A stretch of 64,000 nucleotides of DNA, taken from JAZDCJ01 sp036311985. Its GTDB lineage: Bacteria > Actinomycetota > Actinomycetes > Actinomycetales > Micrococcaceae. Positions 34,733 to 43,561 of this stretch are shown here, piece by piece. The notes under the pieces were generated by a model. It was given only the letters and a program-made list of their open reading frames with translations, did no database searches and was not told the DNA's origin. The stretch lies in assembly GCF_036311985.1 (NCBI RefSeq), contig NZ_JAZDCJ010000013.1; one strand, 5' to 3'. How positions within the stretch are numbered: the stretch's first letter is position 1; each line of letters begins with the position of its first letter. The translations under genes were made by a program, and so were the position numbers.

Positions 34733-37557
34733 TGCTCGCCGCCCTGCTCCGCCGCCAGTTCGGCCGCCACCGCGGACCCACCGTCCTCCTGGCCGTGTTC
34801 GTGCTCATCGTCGCCGGACTGCTCGCCCTCTGGCCGCGCGCGATCCTGTCCATGCACACCGCCTCCCTGCAGCACGGCCTGGCCCAGCTCGGCCCCGGCG
34901 ACCGCGCCCTCGTCGGCTCCTGGGCCGAACCCCGGCTGCCCGAGCGCACCGCGGCCTTCTCCCCCGAGTCCTTCCAGTCCCAGCTCGACGCCTACCGGGA
35001 CCAGTTGCCACCCGAGCTGCGCGACGCCACGGGCGATCCCGCGTGGACCGCCGCGGCCACCGGCGTCCCCGTCGTCTCCGGGCTGCCGGACCGCGTCCGC
35101 TCGCTCACCCTGGACCTCACCCTGGCCCCGTCGGCCGCCGGGGCCCTCGAGGTCGTCGACGGCCGCCTGCCCGCCGAGCCGCGCCGTGGCGACGACGCCG
35201 CCCCGGTCGAGGTGATGCTGCCCGCCACGGCCGCCGAGACCGCGCAGTGGGAGGTCGGCGAGGAGAGGCTCGTTCCGCAGGCGCCCCAGGTCTTCGGCGA
35301 GACCGGCGAGCGCCCGCCGCAACGGCCGCTGGTCCTCGCCGGCACGTACCGCCCCGCGGACCCCGGCGCCGTCCTGTGGAGCCTCGACACCGCCCTGGCC
35401 GAACCCGCGCTCGCCTTCGATCCCGACCTCGGCTGGGACGTCGACACCGGCGCTCTCGTCCACCCTGACGTCCTGCTCCGGCCCTTCGCCACGGCCAACG
35501 CGTCGGTCACCGTGAGGCAGTGGATGCCACTCGACGCCTCCCGCGTCCACACGGGCAACGCCGCCGCGCTCGAGCAGCAACTGCGCGGCCTCGGCGCAGC
35601 CCCCATGGCGCTCGAGAGCGACGCGGGCAGGCATCTGATCCCGTTCACCTCGCGCGCGCAGGACGCCGTCTCGGAGGCCACGCGCATCACCGCGACCACG
35701 CAGCAGGCCCTCGCGCTCCTGGCCTCGGGGCCGCTCGGCGTGTCCCTGGCCGCTGCCGCGCTGGCCGTGCGCCTGGTCCTCGGCCGGCGCCGCACGGCCC
35801 TGGCGCTCGTCGCCTCCCGCGGTGCCTCCGGGCCCCAGCTGCGCGCCATCCTCGCACTCGAGGGACTCGCCTACGGACTGCCGGCCGCCGCGCTCGGGGC
35901 CGCGGCCGCCGTCGTCCTCGTCCCCTCCACCGTTCCCGGCACGCTCATCGGCCCCGGCCAGCTGTGGCTCCCACTCGCCGCCGGCCTCACCCCCGCGGCC
36001 CTGTTCTGCCTCACCCACATCCCCACCGGGCTGCGCCACGGCGACGACGGCGACGGCACGGGCCCGTCCGCCCGGCTCCGCGCCGCGCTCGAAGGGCTCG
36101 TCGTGCTCGCGGCCGCGGCCGCCGTCGTCCTGCTCTACCAGCGCGGCGCGAGCGGGCCAACGGGTGCCGGGGACGACGCCGGGGCTGCCGCCGGCCTCGG
36201 GGTCGACCCCCTGCTCGCGGCGACGCCGCTGCTGCTTGGGCTCGCCCTGACCGTGGTGGTGCTGCGGCTGTACCCCGTGGTGCTGCGGCGCTGGGCCGTC
36301 CGCGGGCGGGCCTCCACGGGCCTGATCGGCTTCCTCGGGCCCGAGCGCGGGCTGCGGGCCCCCGGGGCGACGGTCGTTCCCCTGCTCGCGCTCGTCGTGG
36401 GTGTCTCCGTCCTCGTGTTCTCCGGGCTGCTGCTCGCGACCGTCCGGGACGGGATCGCCGAGACCGCGCGGGCCGAGGTCGGGGCGGACGTGAAGTACCG
36501 CGGCACGCCCCTGGACCCGGACCAGGTCCGCGCCCTGCGCGGCATCGAGGGGGTGCAGGCGCTCGCGGTGGTCTCCGACGTCGGCGCCCGCGCCGTCGAC
36601 CTGCCCGGCGCCCGGCGCAACTACCGCTTCCTCGCCGCCGACACGCGGGCCCTCGCCGAGGTCCAGGCGGGCTTCCCCGGCGCCATCGGCGCCGAGCGCC
36701 TGTCCCGGCTCTTCCCCGACGGCACGGTCGGCGGAGTGGACGACGCCGGGACCGCCGGCGCGGAGGGGGCCTCCGACGAGGACGCGGACCTCGCGACGCG
36801 GCCGGTCCCGGTGCTGCTCTCCGACCGCTTCGACGGAGCGCTGAGCGGCGAGGGGACCGTGCGCTTCGACCGCTACTACCCGGCCGTGCTCGTCGGGACG
36901 GGACCGCAGGACGCGGGGATCGTGCCCGCCGTGGACTGGGCGATGGTCGACGTCGCCAACTACAACGCCGTCCGCGGCAGCCAGACGCGGCCCTCGATCG
37001 TGTACTTCCGGCTCGACCCGGCAGCCGACCGGGCCGAGGTCCTCGCCGCGATCCGCGATGCCGTGCCCGGGTCCTCCGTGCTGGCCACCCCGGACGGCGA
37101 GGCCGCGAGGATCCTGGACCAACCCGCCGTCACGGGCCTGAGCGCGGGGCTGTGGGCGATCGTCGGCGTCGTCGCCCTGCTGGCACTGCTGACCCTCGTG
37201 CTCACCGCGCTCGTGACCGGGCCGGCACGGAACCAGCTCGTCGCGCTGCTGCGCACGCTCGGCATGCCGGCCACGCAGGATCCACGGCTTGTGCTCTGGG
37301 AGCTGGTCCCGCCGTCGTTGGCCGCACTCGCCTCAGGTGCCGTCGGCGGGGCGGCGCTCACCGCCGTCGTCCTCCCCCGGCTCGACCTGCAGGGCTACAC
37401 CCGGGGCGCGGGACCGCCGGCACTGAGCGTGGACCCGTGGCTCATGCTGGGGTTCCTGGGGTTGTTCGCGGTGGTGCTGGGCGCCTCGCTCGCGGCCGCG
37501 TTGTGGGCGGCGCGGCGGCAGCAGCTGGCGACCGTGTTGAGGATCGGACAGGGGTAG
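34729..37557 (+). CDS. FtsX/MacB-type ABC exporter permease 2
   Basis: 942 aa; ATG 34729 overlaps the previous stop by 4 bp. Topology mirrors permease 1: an N-terminal TM (GPTVLLAVFVLIVAGLLALW), a roughly 250-aa extracytoplasmic domain, a central TM group (about 335-580), another soluble domain, and C-terminal helices with the FtsX-type region around RNQLVALLRTLGMPATQDPR. Such permeases pair with MacB/LolD-like ATPases in exporters or mechanotransmission complexes for lipids, peptides or antibiotics. The segment GAGDDAGAAAG contains one copy of the recurrent 13-mer on the complementary strand. Confidence 0.82.
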   Translation: MMLAALLRRQFGRHRGPTVLLAVFVLIVAGLLALWPRAILSMHTASLQHGLAQLGPGDRALVGSWAEPRLPERTAAFSPESFQSQLDAYRDQLPPELRDATGDPAWTAAATGVPVVSGLPDRVRSLTLDLTLAPSAAGALEVVDGRLPAEPRRGDDAAPVEVMLPATAAETAQWEVGEERLVPQAPQVFGETGERPPQRPLVLAGTYRPADPGAVLWSLDTALAEPALAFDPDLGWDVDTGALVHPDVLLRPFATANASVTVRQWMPLDASRVHTGNAAALEQQLRGLGAAPMALESDAGRHLIPFTSRAQDAVSEATRITATTQQALALLASGPLGVSLAAAALAVRLVLGRRRTALALVASRGASGPQLRAILALEGLAYGLPAAALGAAAAVVLVPSTVPGTLIGPGQLWLPLAAGLTPAALFCLTHIPTGLRHGDDGDGTGPSARLRAALEGLVVLAAAAAVVLLYQRGASGPTGAGDDAGAAAGLGVDPLLAATPLLLGLALTVVVLRLYPVVLRRWAVRGRASTGLIGFLGPERGLRAPGATVVPLLALVVGVSVLVFSGLLLATVRDGIAETARAEVGADVKYRGTPLDPDQVRALRGIEGVQALAVVSDVGARAVDLPGARRNYRFLAADTRALAEVQAGFPGAIGAERLSRLFPDGTVGGVDDAGTAGAEGASDEDADLATRPVPVLLSDRFDGALSGEGTVRFDRYYPAVLVGTGPQDAGIVPAVDWAMVDVANYNAVRGSQTRPSIVYFRLDPAADRAEVLAAIRDAVPGSSVLATPDGEAARILDQPAVTGLSAGLWAIVGVVALLALLTLVLTALVTGPARNQLVALLRTLGMPATQDPRLVLWELVPPSLAALASGAVGGAALTAVVLPRLDLQGYTRGAGPPALSVDPWLMLGFLGLFAVVLGASLAAALWAARRQQLATVLRIGQG

Positions 37558-37561
37558 GACG

Positions 37562-38797
37562 ATGCAGCAGAGCAGCAGAAGCACGCACGAAGCGGGCCGC
37601 GAGGGCGTGCCGGTGGGCGGACGGCCCACGCAGGGCGGCACGCCGGTCGACGGCGGCACCGCGCCCGCGGCGCTGGGGCCGGGGCGTGGACAGCCGACCG
37701 GCTCCGCGCAGCCGGTCATCGTGTGCGAGGACGTCGTGCGGATCTTCAGCGGCGACGGCTTCGAGGTGCAGGCGCTGCAGGGGCTGAACCTGCGCGTCGA
37801 GGAGGGCGAGATGACGGCGATCATCGGGGCCTCGGGCTCGGGGAAGTCCACGCTGCTGACCATCCTCTCCGGCCTCGACCTGCCCACGGCCGGCACGGCG
37901 CGCGTCGCCGGCGTGGACCTGCTGACGCTGCGCGGCGCCGAACGCGTGCGCTACCGGCGCGAGACCGTGGGCTTCGTCTGGCAGCAGACGCCGCGTAACC
38001 TCCTGCCCTACCTGAGCGCGCGGGAGAACGTCATGCTGCCGATGTCGATCGGGCGCCGGCGCGAGGCGCGCGAACGGGCCGGCTACCTGCTCGAGACCGT
38101 GGGGCTCGGAGACCTCGGGGCCCGGCTGCCCTCGGAGCTCTCCGGCGGGCAGCAGCAACGCGTGGCGCTCGCGGTCTCGATCGCGAACAACCCGCGCGTG
38201 GTCCTGGCCGACGAGCCGACGGGCGAGCTGGACGAGCGCACGAGCGCCGAGGTGCTGGAGGCCATGCGGGCGGTGAACGAGGAGCTCGGGACCACGACCC
38301 TGATCGTCACGCACGACCCCACGGTGTCCGAGCACGTGCGCCGCACCATCCAGATCCGCGACGGCCGCTGTTCCACCGAGACCCTGCGCCGCACCCACAC
38401 GACCGAGGCCGGCCACGAGCACCAGATCGCCGAGGAGTTCGCCGTGATCGACAAGGTCGGACGGCTGCAGCTGCCCGAGGAGTTCATGGATGCCCTCGAC
38501 ATGCGCGAGAGGGTCCGGCTGGGCCTCCAGGACGACCACGTCCAGGTCTCCCCCGGCCACGCCCCGCCGCCTGCGGCCGCTTCGGCCACAGGCAACTCGG
38601 AGTCCCCGACCGCGGAGGATCCCCCCGGGGACGCCGCTCCGGATCCCGGCCCCGACCCGGGGCGTGCCGGGAGCGGTGGTGGGGCCCCGGCGTCGTCCTC
38701 CCCGGACCAGGAAGGGACGCCGGCCGGGGACTCCGACGCGGCCTACCGCCGGCCGCGCGGCGCCCAACGCTACACGGGACGGGAGGAGCAGTCATGA
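37562..38797 (+). CDS. ABC exporter ATPase with AbrB-like C-terminal domain
   Basis: 411 aa. Residues about 50-275 are a LolD/MacB-type ATPase: Walker A GASGSGKSTLLT, Q-loop VWQQTP, signature LSGGQQQRVAL, Walker B VVLADEPTGELDE and H-loop VTHD. Unusually, residues about 290-330 (FAVIDKVGRLQLPEEFMDAL, ERVRLGLQDDHVQVSP) match the swapped-hairpin AbrB/SpoVT pattern (vD-x-x-GRl-x-lP...). A disordered Pro/Gly/Ser tail follows, including GAPASSSP encoded by the 13-mer repeat. The N-terminal 48 residues are also disordered. The tail may sense a ligand or bind DNA; its role is not known. It follows the permeases and overlaps the next ATPase (ATGA). Confidence 0.85.
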   Translation: MQQSSRSTHEAGREGVPVGGRPTQGGTPVDGGTAPAALGPGRGQPTGSAQPVIVCEDVVRIFSGDGFEVQALQGLNLRVEEGEMTAIIGASGSGKSTLLTILSGLDLPTAGTARVAGVDLLTLRGAERVRYRRETVGFVWQQTPRNLLPYLSARENVMLPMSIGRRREARERAGYLLETVGLGDLGARLPSELSGGQQQRVALAVSIANNPRVVLADEPTGELDERTSAEVLEAMRAVNEELGTTTLIVTHDPTVSEHVRRTIQIRDGRCSTETLRRTHTTEAGHEHQIAEEFAVIDKVGRLQLPEEFMDALDMRERVRLGLQDDHVQVSPGHAPPPAAASATGNSESPTAEDPPGDAAPDPGPDPGRAGSGGGAPASSSPDQEGTPAGDSDAAYRRPRGAQRYTGREEQS

Positions 38798-39489
38798 GCG
38801 GTCCGGTGGCGCTGCGGGCCGAGGGACTGAACCGCAGCTACGGGAGCGGCGAGGCCGCGGTGCACGCCGTGCGCGACGTCGACCTCGCCGTGCACGCGGG
38901 CGAGCTCATGGTGGTGCGCGGACCGTCGGGCTCCGGCAAGACGACGCTGTTGAACTGCCTCGGCGGGCTCGACGCTCCGGACTCCGGGCGGGTGTGGCTG
39001 CGCGGCGGCGACGGGGCGGAGCGGGAGCTGACCGCGATGGACGAGCCCGGCCGCGTGGCGCTGAGGCAGCGGGACCTCGGCTTCATCTTCCAGTCGTTCG
39101 GACTGCTGCCGATCCTCACCGCGGCGGAGAACGTCGAGGTCCCGCTGCGGATCGCCCGGTGGGACGCGCCGGCGCGGCGCGAGCGGGTCGACGAGCTGCT
39201 GCGGCTCGTGGGGCTCGAGAAGCACCGGAACCAGCGGCCGTCGGAGCTCTCCGGCGGGCAGCAGCAGCGCGTCGGCACGGCCCGGGCACTGGCGAACCGG
39301 CCCGCGGTGATCATCGCCGACGAGCCGACCGGCCAGCTGGATTCGCGGACCGCCGCGACCATCATGGACCTGCTCGGGACGCTCGTGCGCGAGCAGGGCG
39401 TCGCGGCGGTCGTCTCCACGCACGATCCGCTCATGATCCAACGCGCCGACACCGTCCTGGAGCTCCACGACGGCCGCATCACGGCCTGA
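38794..39489 (+). CDS. ABC exporter ATPase, LolD/MacB type
   Basis: 231 aa. A compact canonical ATPase: Walker A GPSGSGKTTLLN, Q-loop IFQSFGLLP, signature LSGGQQQRVGT, Walker B AVIIADEPTGQLDS and H-loop STHDP. It overlaps the previous gene by 4 bp and closes the four-gene operon (two large permeases, two ATPases), so the transporter may use a heterodimeric ATPase pair. Substrate is unknown. Confidence 0.92.
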   Translation: MSGPVALRAEGLNRSYGSGEAAVHAVRDVDLAVHAGELMVVRGPSGSGKTTLLNCLGGLDAPDSGRVWLRGGDGAERELTAMDEPGRVALRQRDLGFIFQSFGLLPILTAAENVEVPLRIARWDAPARRERVDELLRLVGLEKHRNQRPSELSGGQQQRVGTARALANRPAVIIADEPTGQLDSRTAATIMDLLGTLVREQGVAAVVSTHDPLMIQRADTVLELHDGRITA

Positions 39490-39556
39490 CCTCCGCGCAC
39501 ACTGCGCCCACCCGCCGCACGGGCGTTCCGGTGTGCGGGCGTGCGAGGATGGCCGC

Positions 39557-40330
39557 ATGCACTGCGAGAGACTCGGTCCGTCCGACGCCCCAGCCGTCGT
39601 CCTGCTGCACGGCGGAGGAATGGCCGGCTGGATGTGGCGGCCCGTCGCCCAGCGGCTCGCCACGAGCCACCACGTCCTGGTCCCCGACCTGCCCGGACAC
39701 GGACGCAGCGCGGACGCTCCCTACACGACCCACGACGATGCCCTGGCACTCCTGCGCGATCTCCTGGGCGCACTCCCGGTCGACGGTCCGCGGGCCACCG
39801 CGCGTCGGGGGGCCGTCGTCGTCGGCTTCTCGCTCGGCGCGCAGCTCGCCGTCGCGCTGGCCTCCACGTCCCCGGAGCTCGTGCGCGGAGTCATGGCCGT
39901 GAGCGCGCAGGCCGAGCCCATGCCCGGACCCCTGGCCGCGTCGACGCTGGGACTGCTGGCCCTCGCCTCCCCGCTCGCGCGCTACGCCTGGTTCGCCCGC
40001 GCCCAGGCCCGTGAGCTCCACGTTCCCGACGAGCTGCTGCCCGAGTACCTGGCGACCTCCCGCGGCATCAGCCGCACGACCTTGGTCAACGCGGTCCGCG
40101 AGAACCTGCGCTTCGAGCCCCCGGCAGGTTGGCGGCGCTACCCGGGCCCCGCCGTCGTCATGGCCGGCGCCCGCGAGCGCGCCCTGATGCTCCGCTCCGC
40201 CGCCGCCCTGCGCCGCGCCCTGCCGGGATGCGTCCAGGAGACGGTGCCCGACGCCGGACACGGACTCCCGCTGCAGCGTCCCGGATGGCTCGCGGGGCGC
40301 ATCGAAGAGCTCTCGGTCTCGGCCTCCTGA
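39557..40330 (+). CDS. Alpha/beta-hydrolase fold protein
   Basis: 257 aa from ATG 39557 (GAGG 8 nt upstream; in-frame GTG 39533 possible). Oxyanion region VVLLHGGGMAGWMWRPVAQ, strand VLVPDLPGHGRS, nucleophile elbow VVGFSLGAQ (G-x-S-x-G) and the catalytic His in VPDAGHGLPL. No signal peptide, so cytosolic. The substrate cannot be predicted; the fold covers esterases, lipases, haloperoxidase-like and C-C hydrolases. It lies 67 bp after the ABC exporter operon on the same strand and may be cotranscribed. Confidence 0.82.
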   Translation: MHCERLGPSDAPAVVLLHGGGMAGWMWRPVAQRLATSHHVLVPDLPGHGRSADAPYTTHDDALALLRDLLGALPVDGPRATARRGAVVVGFSLGAQLAVALASTSPELVRGVMAVSAQAEPMPGPLAASTLGLLALASPLARYAWFARAQARELHVPDELLPEYLATSRGISRTTLVNAVRENLRFEPPAGWRRYPGPAVVMAGARERALMLRSAAALRRALPGCVQETVPDAGHGLPLQRPGWLAGRIEELSVSAS

Positions 40331-40583
40331 GCCCTGGTTTTCCCGGACGGCGGTCACCCAGGCTCCAACGCGCTCAAGGGCCCGCCTGCTCGAGGACCCA
40401 GGGCAGGCGGTGCGCCCACCGTCCGAAGTCCCCCGCAGGGCGTGGCACGGGCGAAGCGTTCGGGAGCCTCCGGAGCCTCCGGGAGCGGGGAGGGTGCCCG
40501 GGAACGGCAGGAGGCCCGCCTCCCCTGACGGGGTGGCGGGCCTCCTGGACGCTGTGCCTGTCGGCGGCTCAGAGGGTCGGGGC
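40331..40583. other. Intergenic region between hydrolase and rplQ
   Basis: 253 bp without a gene, holding the terminator of the alpha operon (40510-40548) and, nearer the hydrolase stop, short direct repeats (GAGCCTCCG, twice near 40475). No other feature seen. Confidence 0.4.
40510..40548. terminator. Terminator of the infA-rplQ operon
   Basis: AGGAGGCCCGCC and GGCGGGCCTCCT form a perfect 12-bp stem around a C/G-rich loop that can pair further (CCCCTGACGGGG). It lies about 36 bp past the rplQ stop on the minus strand. Confidence 0.8.
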
Positions 40584-41135
40584 CTAGGCCTCGTCCTTCT
40601 TCTCCTCGACGGTCTCCTCAGCGGCCTCGGCCGGAGCCTCGGTCTCCTCGGCGGCGGCCTCGGTCTCGACGACCTCGGTCTCCTCGACCTGCGGCTCCTC
40701 GACGGGGGCGGCCTGCTCGGCGGCCTTCTCGGCCTCCTTCACGACGGCCTGCTTCGGGGACACCGGTTCCAGCACCAGCTCGATGACGGCCATGGGGGCG
40801 TTGTCGCCCTTGCGGTTGCCGATCTTGGTGATGCGGGTGTAGCCGCCGTCGCGGTTGGCCATGAGCGGCGCGATGTTCTCGAACAGCTCGTGGACGATGC
40901 CCTTGTTGGTGCGGCTGCGGGACGCGATCGCGGCCTGCACGCGGCGGCGCGAGGACAGGTCGCCGCGCTTGGCGAAGGTCACCAGGCGCTCGGCGTACGG
41001 GCGCAGGCGCTTGGCCTTGGTCACCGTCGTGGTGATGCGCTTGTGCTCGAACAGCTGGGCGGCCAGGTTGGCCAGCATCAGACGCTCGTGGGCAGGACCG
41101 CCTCCGAGGCGCGGACCCTTGGATGGGGTAGGCAT
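40584..41135 (-). CDS. rplQ: 50S ribosomal protein L17 (bL17)
   Basis: 183 aa. The conserved body is residues 1-120 (MPTPSKGPRLGGGPAHERLM, LAAQLFEHKRITTTVTKAKR and GYTRITKIGNRKGDNAPMA). It ends in a roughly 60-residue Ala/Glu-rich acidic tail (EETEAPAEAAEETVEEKKDEA-type, split here), a lineage extension rather than a frame error. Last gene of the alpha operon, 86 bp after rpoA, followed by a perfect terminator. Confidence 0.96.
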   Translation of the reverse strand: MPTPSKGPRLGGGPAHERLMLANLAAQLFEHKRITTTVTKAKRLRPYAERLVTFAKRGDLSSRRRVQAAIASRSRTNKGIVHELFENIAPLMANRDGGYTRITKIGNRKGDNAPMAVIELVLEPVSPKQAVVKEAEKAAEQAAPVEEPQVEETEVVETEAAAEETEAPAEAAEETVEEKKDEA

Positions 41136-41221
41136 TGTTGTTATCTCCTCATATGGTGCCCGCGGCTCCGCGCCGTCTCGGCGGGGATGCAGCAGGCAAA
41201 GTACTGGTTGTGAAGGCGGCC

Positions 41222-42232
41222 CTAGGCCTCGTCGTCACTGAAGTCGACGTCGTCCTCATCGATCGCGGCGGCACGAGCGGCGAGGTCGAACCCTGGAGGG
41301 GAATCCTTCAGGGACAGGCCCAGCTCGATGAGCTTCGCCTTGACCTCGTCGATGGACTTGGCACCGAAGTTGCGGATGTCCATCAGATCGGCCTCGGAAC
41401 GGGCCACGAGCTCGCCCACCGTGTGGATGCCCTCGCGCTTGAGGCAGTTGTACGAGCGCACCGTCAGGTCGAGGTCCTCGATCGGCAGCGCCATGTCGGC
41501 GGCGAGAGCGGCATCCGTCGGGGACGGGCCGATCTCGATGCCCTCGGCGGCGGCGTTGAGCTCGCGGGCCAGGCCGAACAGCTCCACCAGGGTGGTGCCG
41601 GCCGAGGCGACGGCGTCGCGCGGAAGGATCGAGTCCTTGGTCTCGACGTCGACGATCAGCTTGTCGAAGTCGGTCCGCTGCTCGACGCGGGTGGCCTCCA
41701 CGCGGAAGGTCACCTTCAGCACAGGCGAGTAGATCGAGTCGACCGGGATGCGGCCGATCTCTGCATCGACGCTCTTGTTCTGCGACGCCGAGACGTAGCC
41801 GCGGCCGCGCTCGATCGTCAGCTCCATGTCGAACTTGCCCTTCGCGTTCAGCGTCGCGATGTGCAGGTCCGGGTTGTGGAACTCGACGCCGGCCGGCGGG
41901 GTGATGTCCGCGGCCGTGACGACGCCGGGGCCCTGCTTGCGCAGGTACGCCACGACGGGCTCGTCGTGCTCGGAGGACACGGCGAGGTTCTTGATGTTCA
42001 GGATCAGTTCGGTGACGTCTTCCTTCACACCCTGAACGGTGGTGAACTCGTGCAGCACGCCGTCGATCCGGACGCTGGTGACAGCAGCACCAGGGATGGA
42101 GGACAGCAGCGTGCGGCGCAGCGAGTTGCCCAGGGTGTAGCCGAAGCCCGGCTCCAGCGGCTCGATGATGAACCGCGAACGGTTGTCCGCTACTACTTCT
42201 TCGGTGAGGGTGGGGCGCTGTGCAATAAGCAC
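41222..42232 (-). CDS. rpoA: DNA-directed RNA polymerase alpha subunit
   Basis: 336 aa. The N-terminal domain (FIIEPLEPGFGYTLGNSLRR, LRRTLLSSIPGAAVTSVRID) dimerises and nucleates core assembly. A linker precedes the C-terminal domain (about 255-315: SYNCLKREGIHTVGELVARS, NFGAKSIDEVKAKLIELGL), which contacts UP elements and activators. Normal length. Lies after rpsK without the rpsD gene that many bacteria have at this point, as is common in Micrococcaceae; a strong hairpin separates it from rpsK. Confidence 0.97.
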   Translation of the reverse strand: MLIAQRPTLTEEVVADNRSRFIIEPLEPGFGYTLGNSLRRTLLSSIPGAAVTSVRIDGVLHEFTTVQGVKEDVTELILNIKNLAVSSEHDEPVVAYLRKQGPGVVTAADITPPAGVEFHNPDLHIATLNAKGKFDMELTIERGRGYVSASQNKSVDAEIGRIPVDSIYSPVLKVTFRVEATRVEQRTDFDKLIVDVETKDSILPRDAVASAGTTLVELFGLARELNAAAEGIEIGPSPTDAALAADMALPIEDLDLTVRSYNCLKREGIHTVGELVARSEADLMDIRNFGAKSIDEVKAKLIELGLSLKDSPPGFDLAARAAAIDEDDVDFSDDEA

Positions 42233-42342
42233 TTACATTTCCTTTCAGCGAGCATCCGCTATATGACGCAACACATGTGGGTGGAAACGACGTCTGCCGC
42301 TCGGGCGTCCGTCTGGATCAGGCGAGAGGACCGCGCGGGGCG

Positions 42343-42384
42343 CGCCCCGCCGTCGTACCCCCGGGGGGAGGACGACGGCGGGGC
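42343..42384. terminator. 14-bp hairpin between rpsK and rpoA (attenuator candidate)
   Basis: CGCCCCGCCGTCGT and ACGACGGCGGGGCG pair perfectly around ACCCCCGGGGGGAGG. It lies 19 bp past the rpsK stop and 110 bp before rpoA on the minus strand, so it may terminate part of the transcripts and lower rpoA-rplQ relative to rpsM-rpsK, or there is a separate rpoA promoter. Confidence 0.6.
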
Positions 42385-42402
42385 GTACCGCGCGTGCCTC
42401 AA

Positions 42403-42804
42403 CTAGACGCGGCGGCGCTTCGGCGGGCGGCAGCCATTGTGAGCGCTCGGGGACACGTCCTGGATGGACCCGACCTCGAGGCCGGCGGCCTGGAGCGAGC
42501 GGATGGCGGTCTCGCGGCCGGAGCCCGGACCCTTCACGAAGACGTCGACCTTCTTCATGCCGTGCTCCTGCGCGCGCTTGGCGGCGGATTCGGCGGCCAT
42601 CTGGGCGGCGTACGGGGTGGACTTGCGGGAGCCCTTGAACCCGACCTCGCCGGCCGAGGCCCAGGAGATCACGGCACCGGTCGGGTCCGTGATGGACACG
42701 ATGGTGTTGTTGAACGTGCTCTTGATGTGCGCCTGACCCAGCGCGATGTTCTTCTTGTCCTTGCGACGCGGCTTACGCACCGCTCCACGAGTCTTTGGGG
42801 GCAT
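42403..42804 (-). CDS. rpsK: 30S ribosomal protein S11 (uS11)
   Basis: 133 aa. Platform protein that helps shape the mRNA exit region. Motifs: HIKSTFNNTIVSITDPTGAV, STPYAAQMAAESAAKRAQEH, VDVFVKGPGSGRETAIRSLQ and the terminal HNGCRPPKRRRV. Typical length with a basic N-terminus (TRGAVRKPRRKDKKN). Starts 36 bp after rpsM. Confidence 0.97.
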   Translation of the reverse strand: MPPKTRGAVRKPRRKDKKNIALGQAHIKSTFNNTIVSITDPTGAVISWASAGEVGFKGSRKSTPYAAQMAAESAAKRAQEHGMKKVDVFVKGPGSGRETAIRSLQAAGLEVGSIQDVSPSAHNGCRPPKRRRV

Positions 42805-42840
42805 TGCTAACTCCTACGAATTGGGTGTGTGGGGATCCGC

Positions 42841-43215
42841 TTAGCGGGTCTTCTTCTTACCGGCGACGGTGCGCTTCGGGCCCTTGCGGGTACGAGCGTT
42901 GGTCTTGGTGCGCTGACCGCGGACCGGCAGGCCCTTGCGGTGGCGGATGCCCTCGTAGGAGCCGATCTCCACCTTGCGGCGGATGTCGGCCGCCACCTCG
43001 CGGCGGAGGTCGCCCTCAACCTTGAAGTTGCCCTCGATGTAGTCGCGCAGCTGCAGCAGCTGCTCGTCCGTGAGGTCCTTGACGCGGATGTCCGGGGAGA
43101 TTCCGGTTTCGGCGATGGTCTGTTCTGCACGGGTCTTGCCCACGCCGTAGATGTAGGTAAGCGCGATGATCACGCGCTTTTCGCGCGGGATGTCTACGCC
43201 AGCGAGACGAGCCAT
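42841..43215 (-). CDS. rpsM: 30S ribosomal protein S13 (uS13)
   Basis: 124 aa from ATG 43215 (MARLAGVDIPREKR). It makes the A- and P-site bridges to the large subunit. YIYGVGKTRAEQTIAETGI, GSYEGIRHRKGLPVRGQRTK and the basic tail GPKRTVAGKKKTR are conserved. An in-frame ATG 16 codons upstream has no ribosome site and is not used. Preceded by 157 bp with two small hairpins (CCCCGGC/GCCGGGG at 43277-43296 and TTTCCC/GGGAAA at 43357-43372). Confidence 0.96.
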   Translation of the reverse strand: MARLAGVDIPREKRVIIALTYIYGVGKTRAEQTIAETGISPDIRVKDLTDEQLLQLRDYIEGNFKVEGDLRREVAADIRRKVEIGSYEGIRHRKGLPVRGQRTKTNARTRKGPKRTVAGKKKTR

Positions 43216-43372
43216 AGTGGTTGTCTTCCTTCGGTGTTTCGCGGAGGTGTGGAGCAGCACCACCCTGTCTCCAGGTCCCCGGCCTCCGTGCCGGGGGTGT
43301 GCGTCCCGCGTAGTGGACGCTGTGCTGCCGTATTTACTAACTACGCGCAGGCCTGGTTTCCCGTGCGGGAAA

Positions 43373-43486
43373 CTAGCCCTGGCGCTGCTTGTGGCGTGGG
43401 TTTTCGCAGATCACCATGACCCGGCCGTTGCGGCGGATCACCTTGCACTTTTCGCAGATCGGCTTCACGCTAGGGTTGACCTTCAA
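43373..43486 (-). CDS. rpmJ: 50S ribosomal protein L36 (bL36)
   Basis: 37 aa, easily missed because of size. Starts at TTG 43486, with GGAAAG upstream, and reads MKVNPSVKPICEKCKVIRRN with TTG as Met, ending RHKQRQG. The zinc-ribbon cysteines are present (C-x2-C in CEKC, then the C of MVICENPRH and the His), so this is the zinc-binding (C+) form. Lies between infA and rpsM as usual. Confidence 0.95.
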   Translation of the reverse strand: MKVNPSVKPICEKCKVIRRNGRVMVICENPRHKQRQG

Positions 43487-43561
43487 GGTTCTTTCCTTTG
43501 CGGTTGCTGTTGATGTGGAGCAGTAGGCGTCGAGGCCCTCCCTCGCGGGCGGGCTCCGGGT

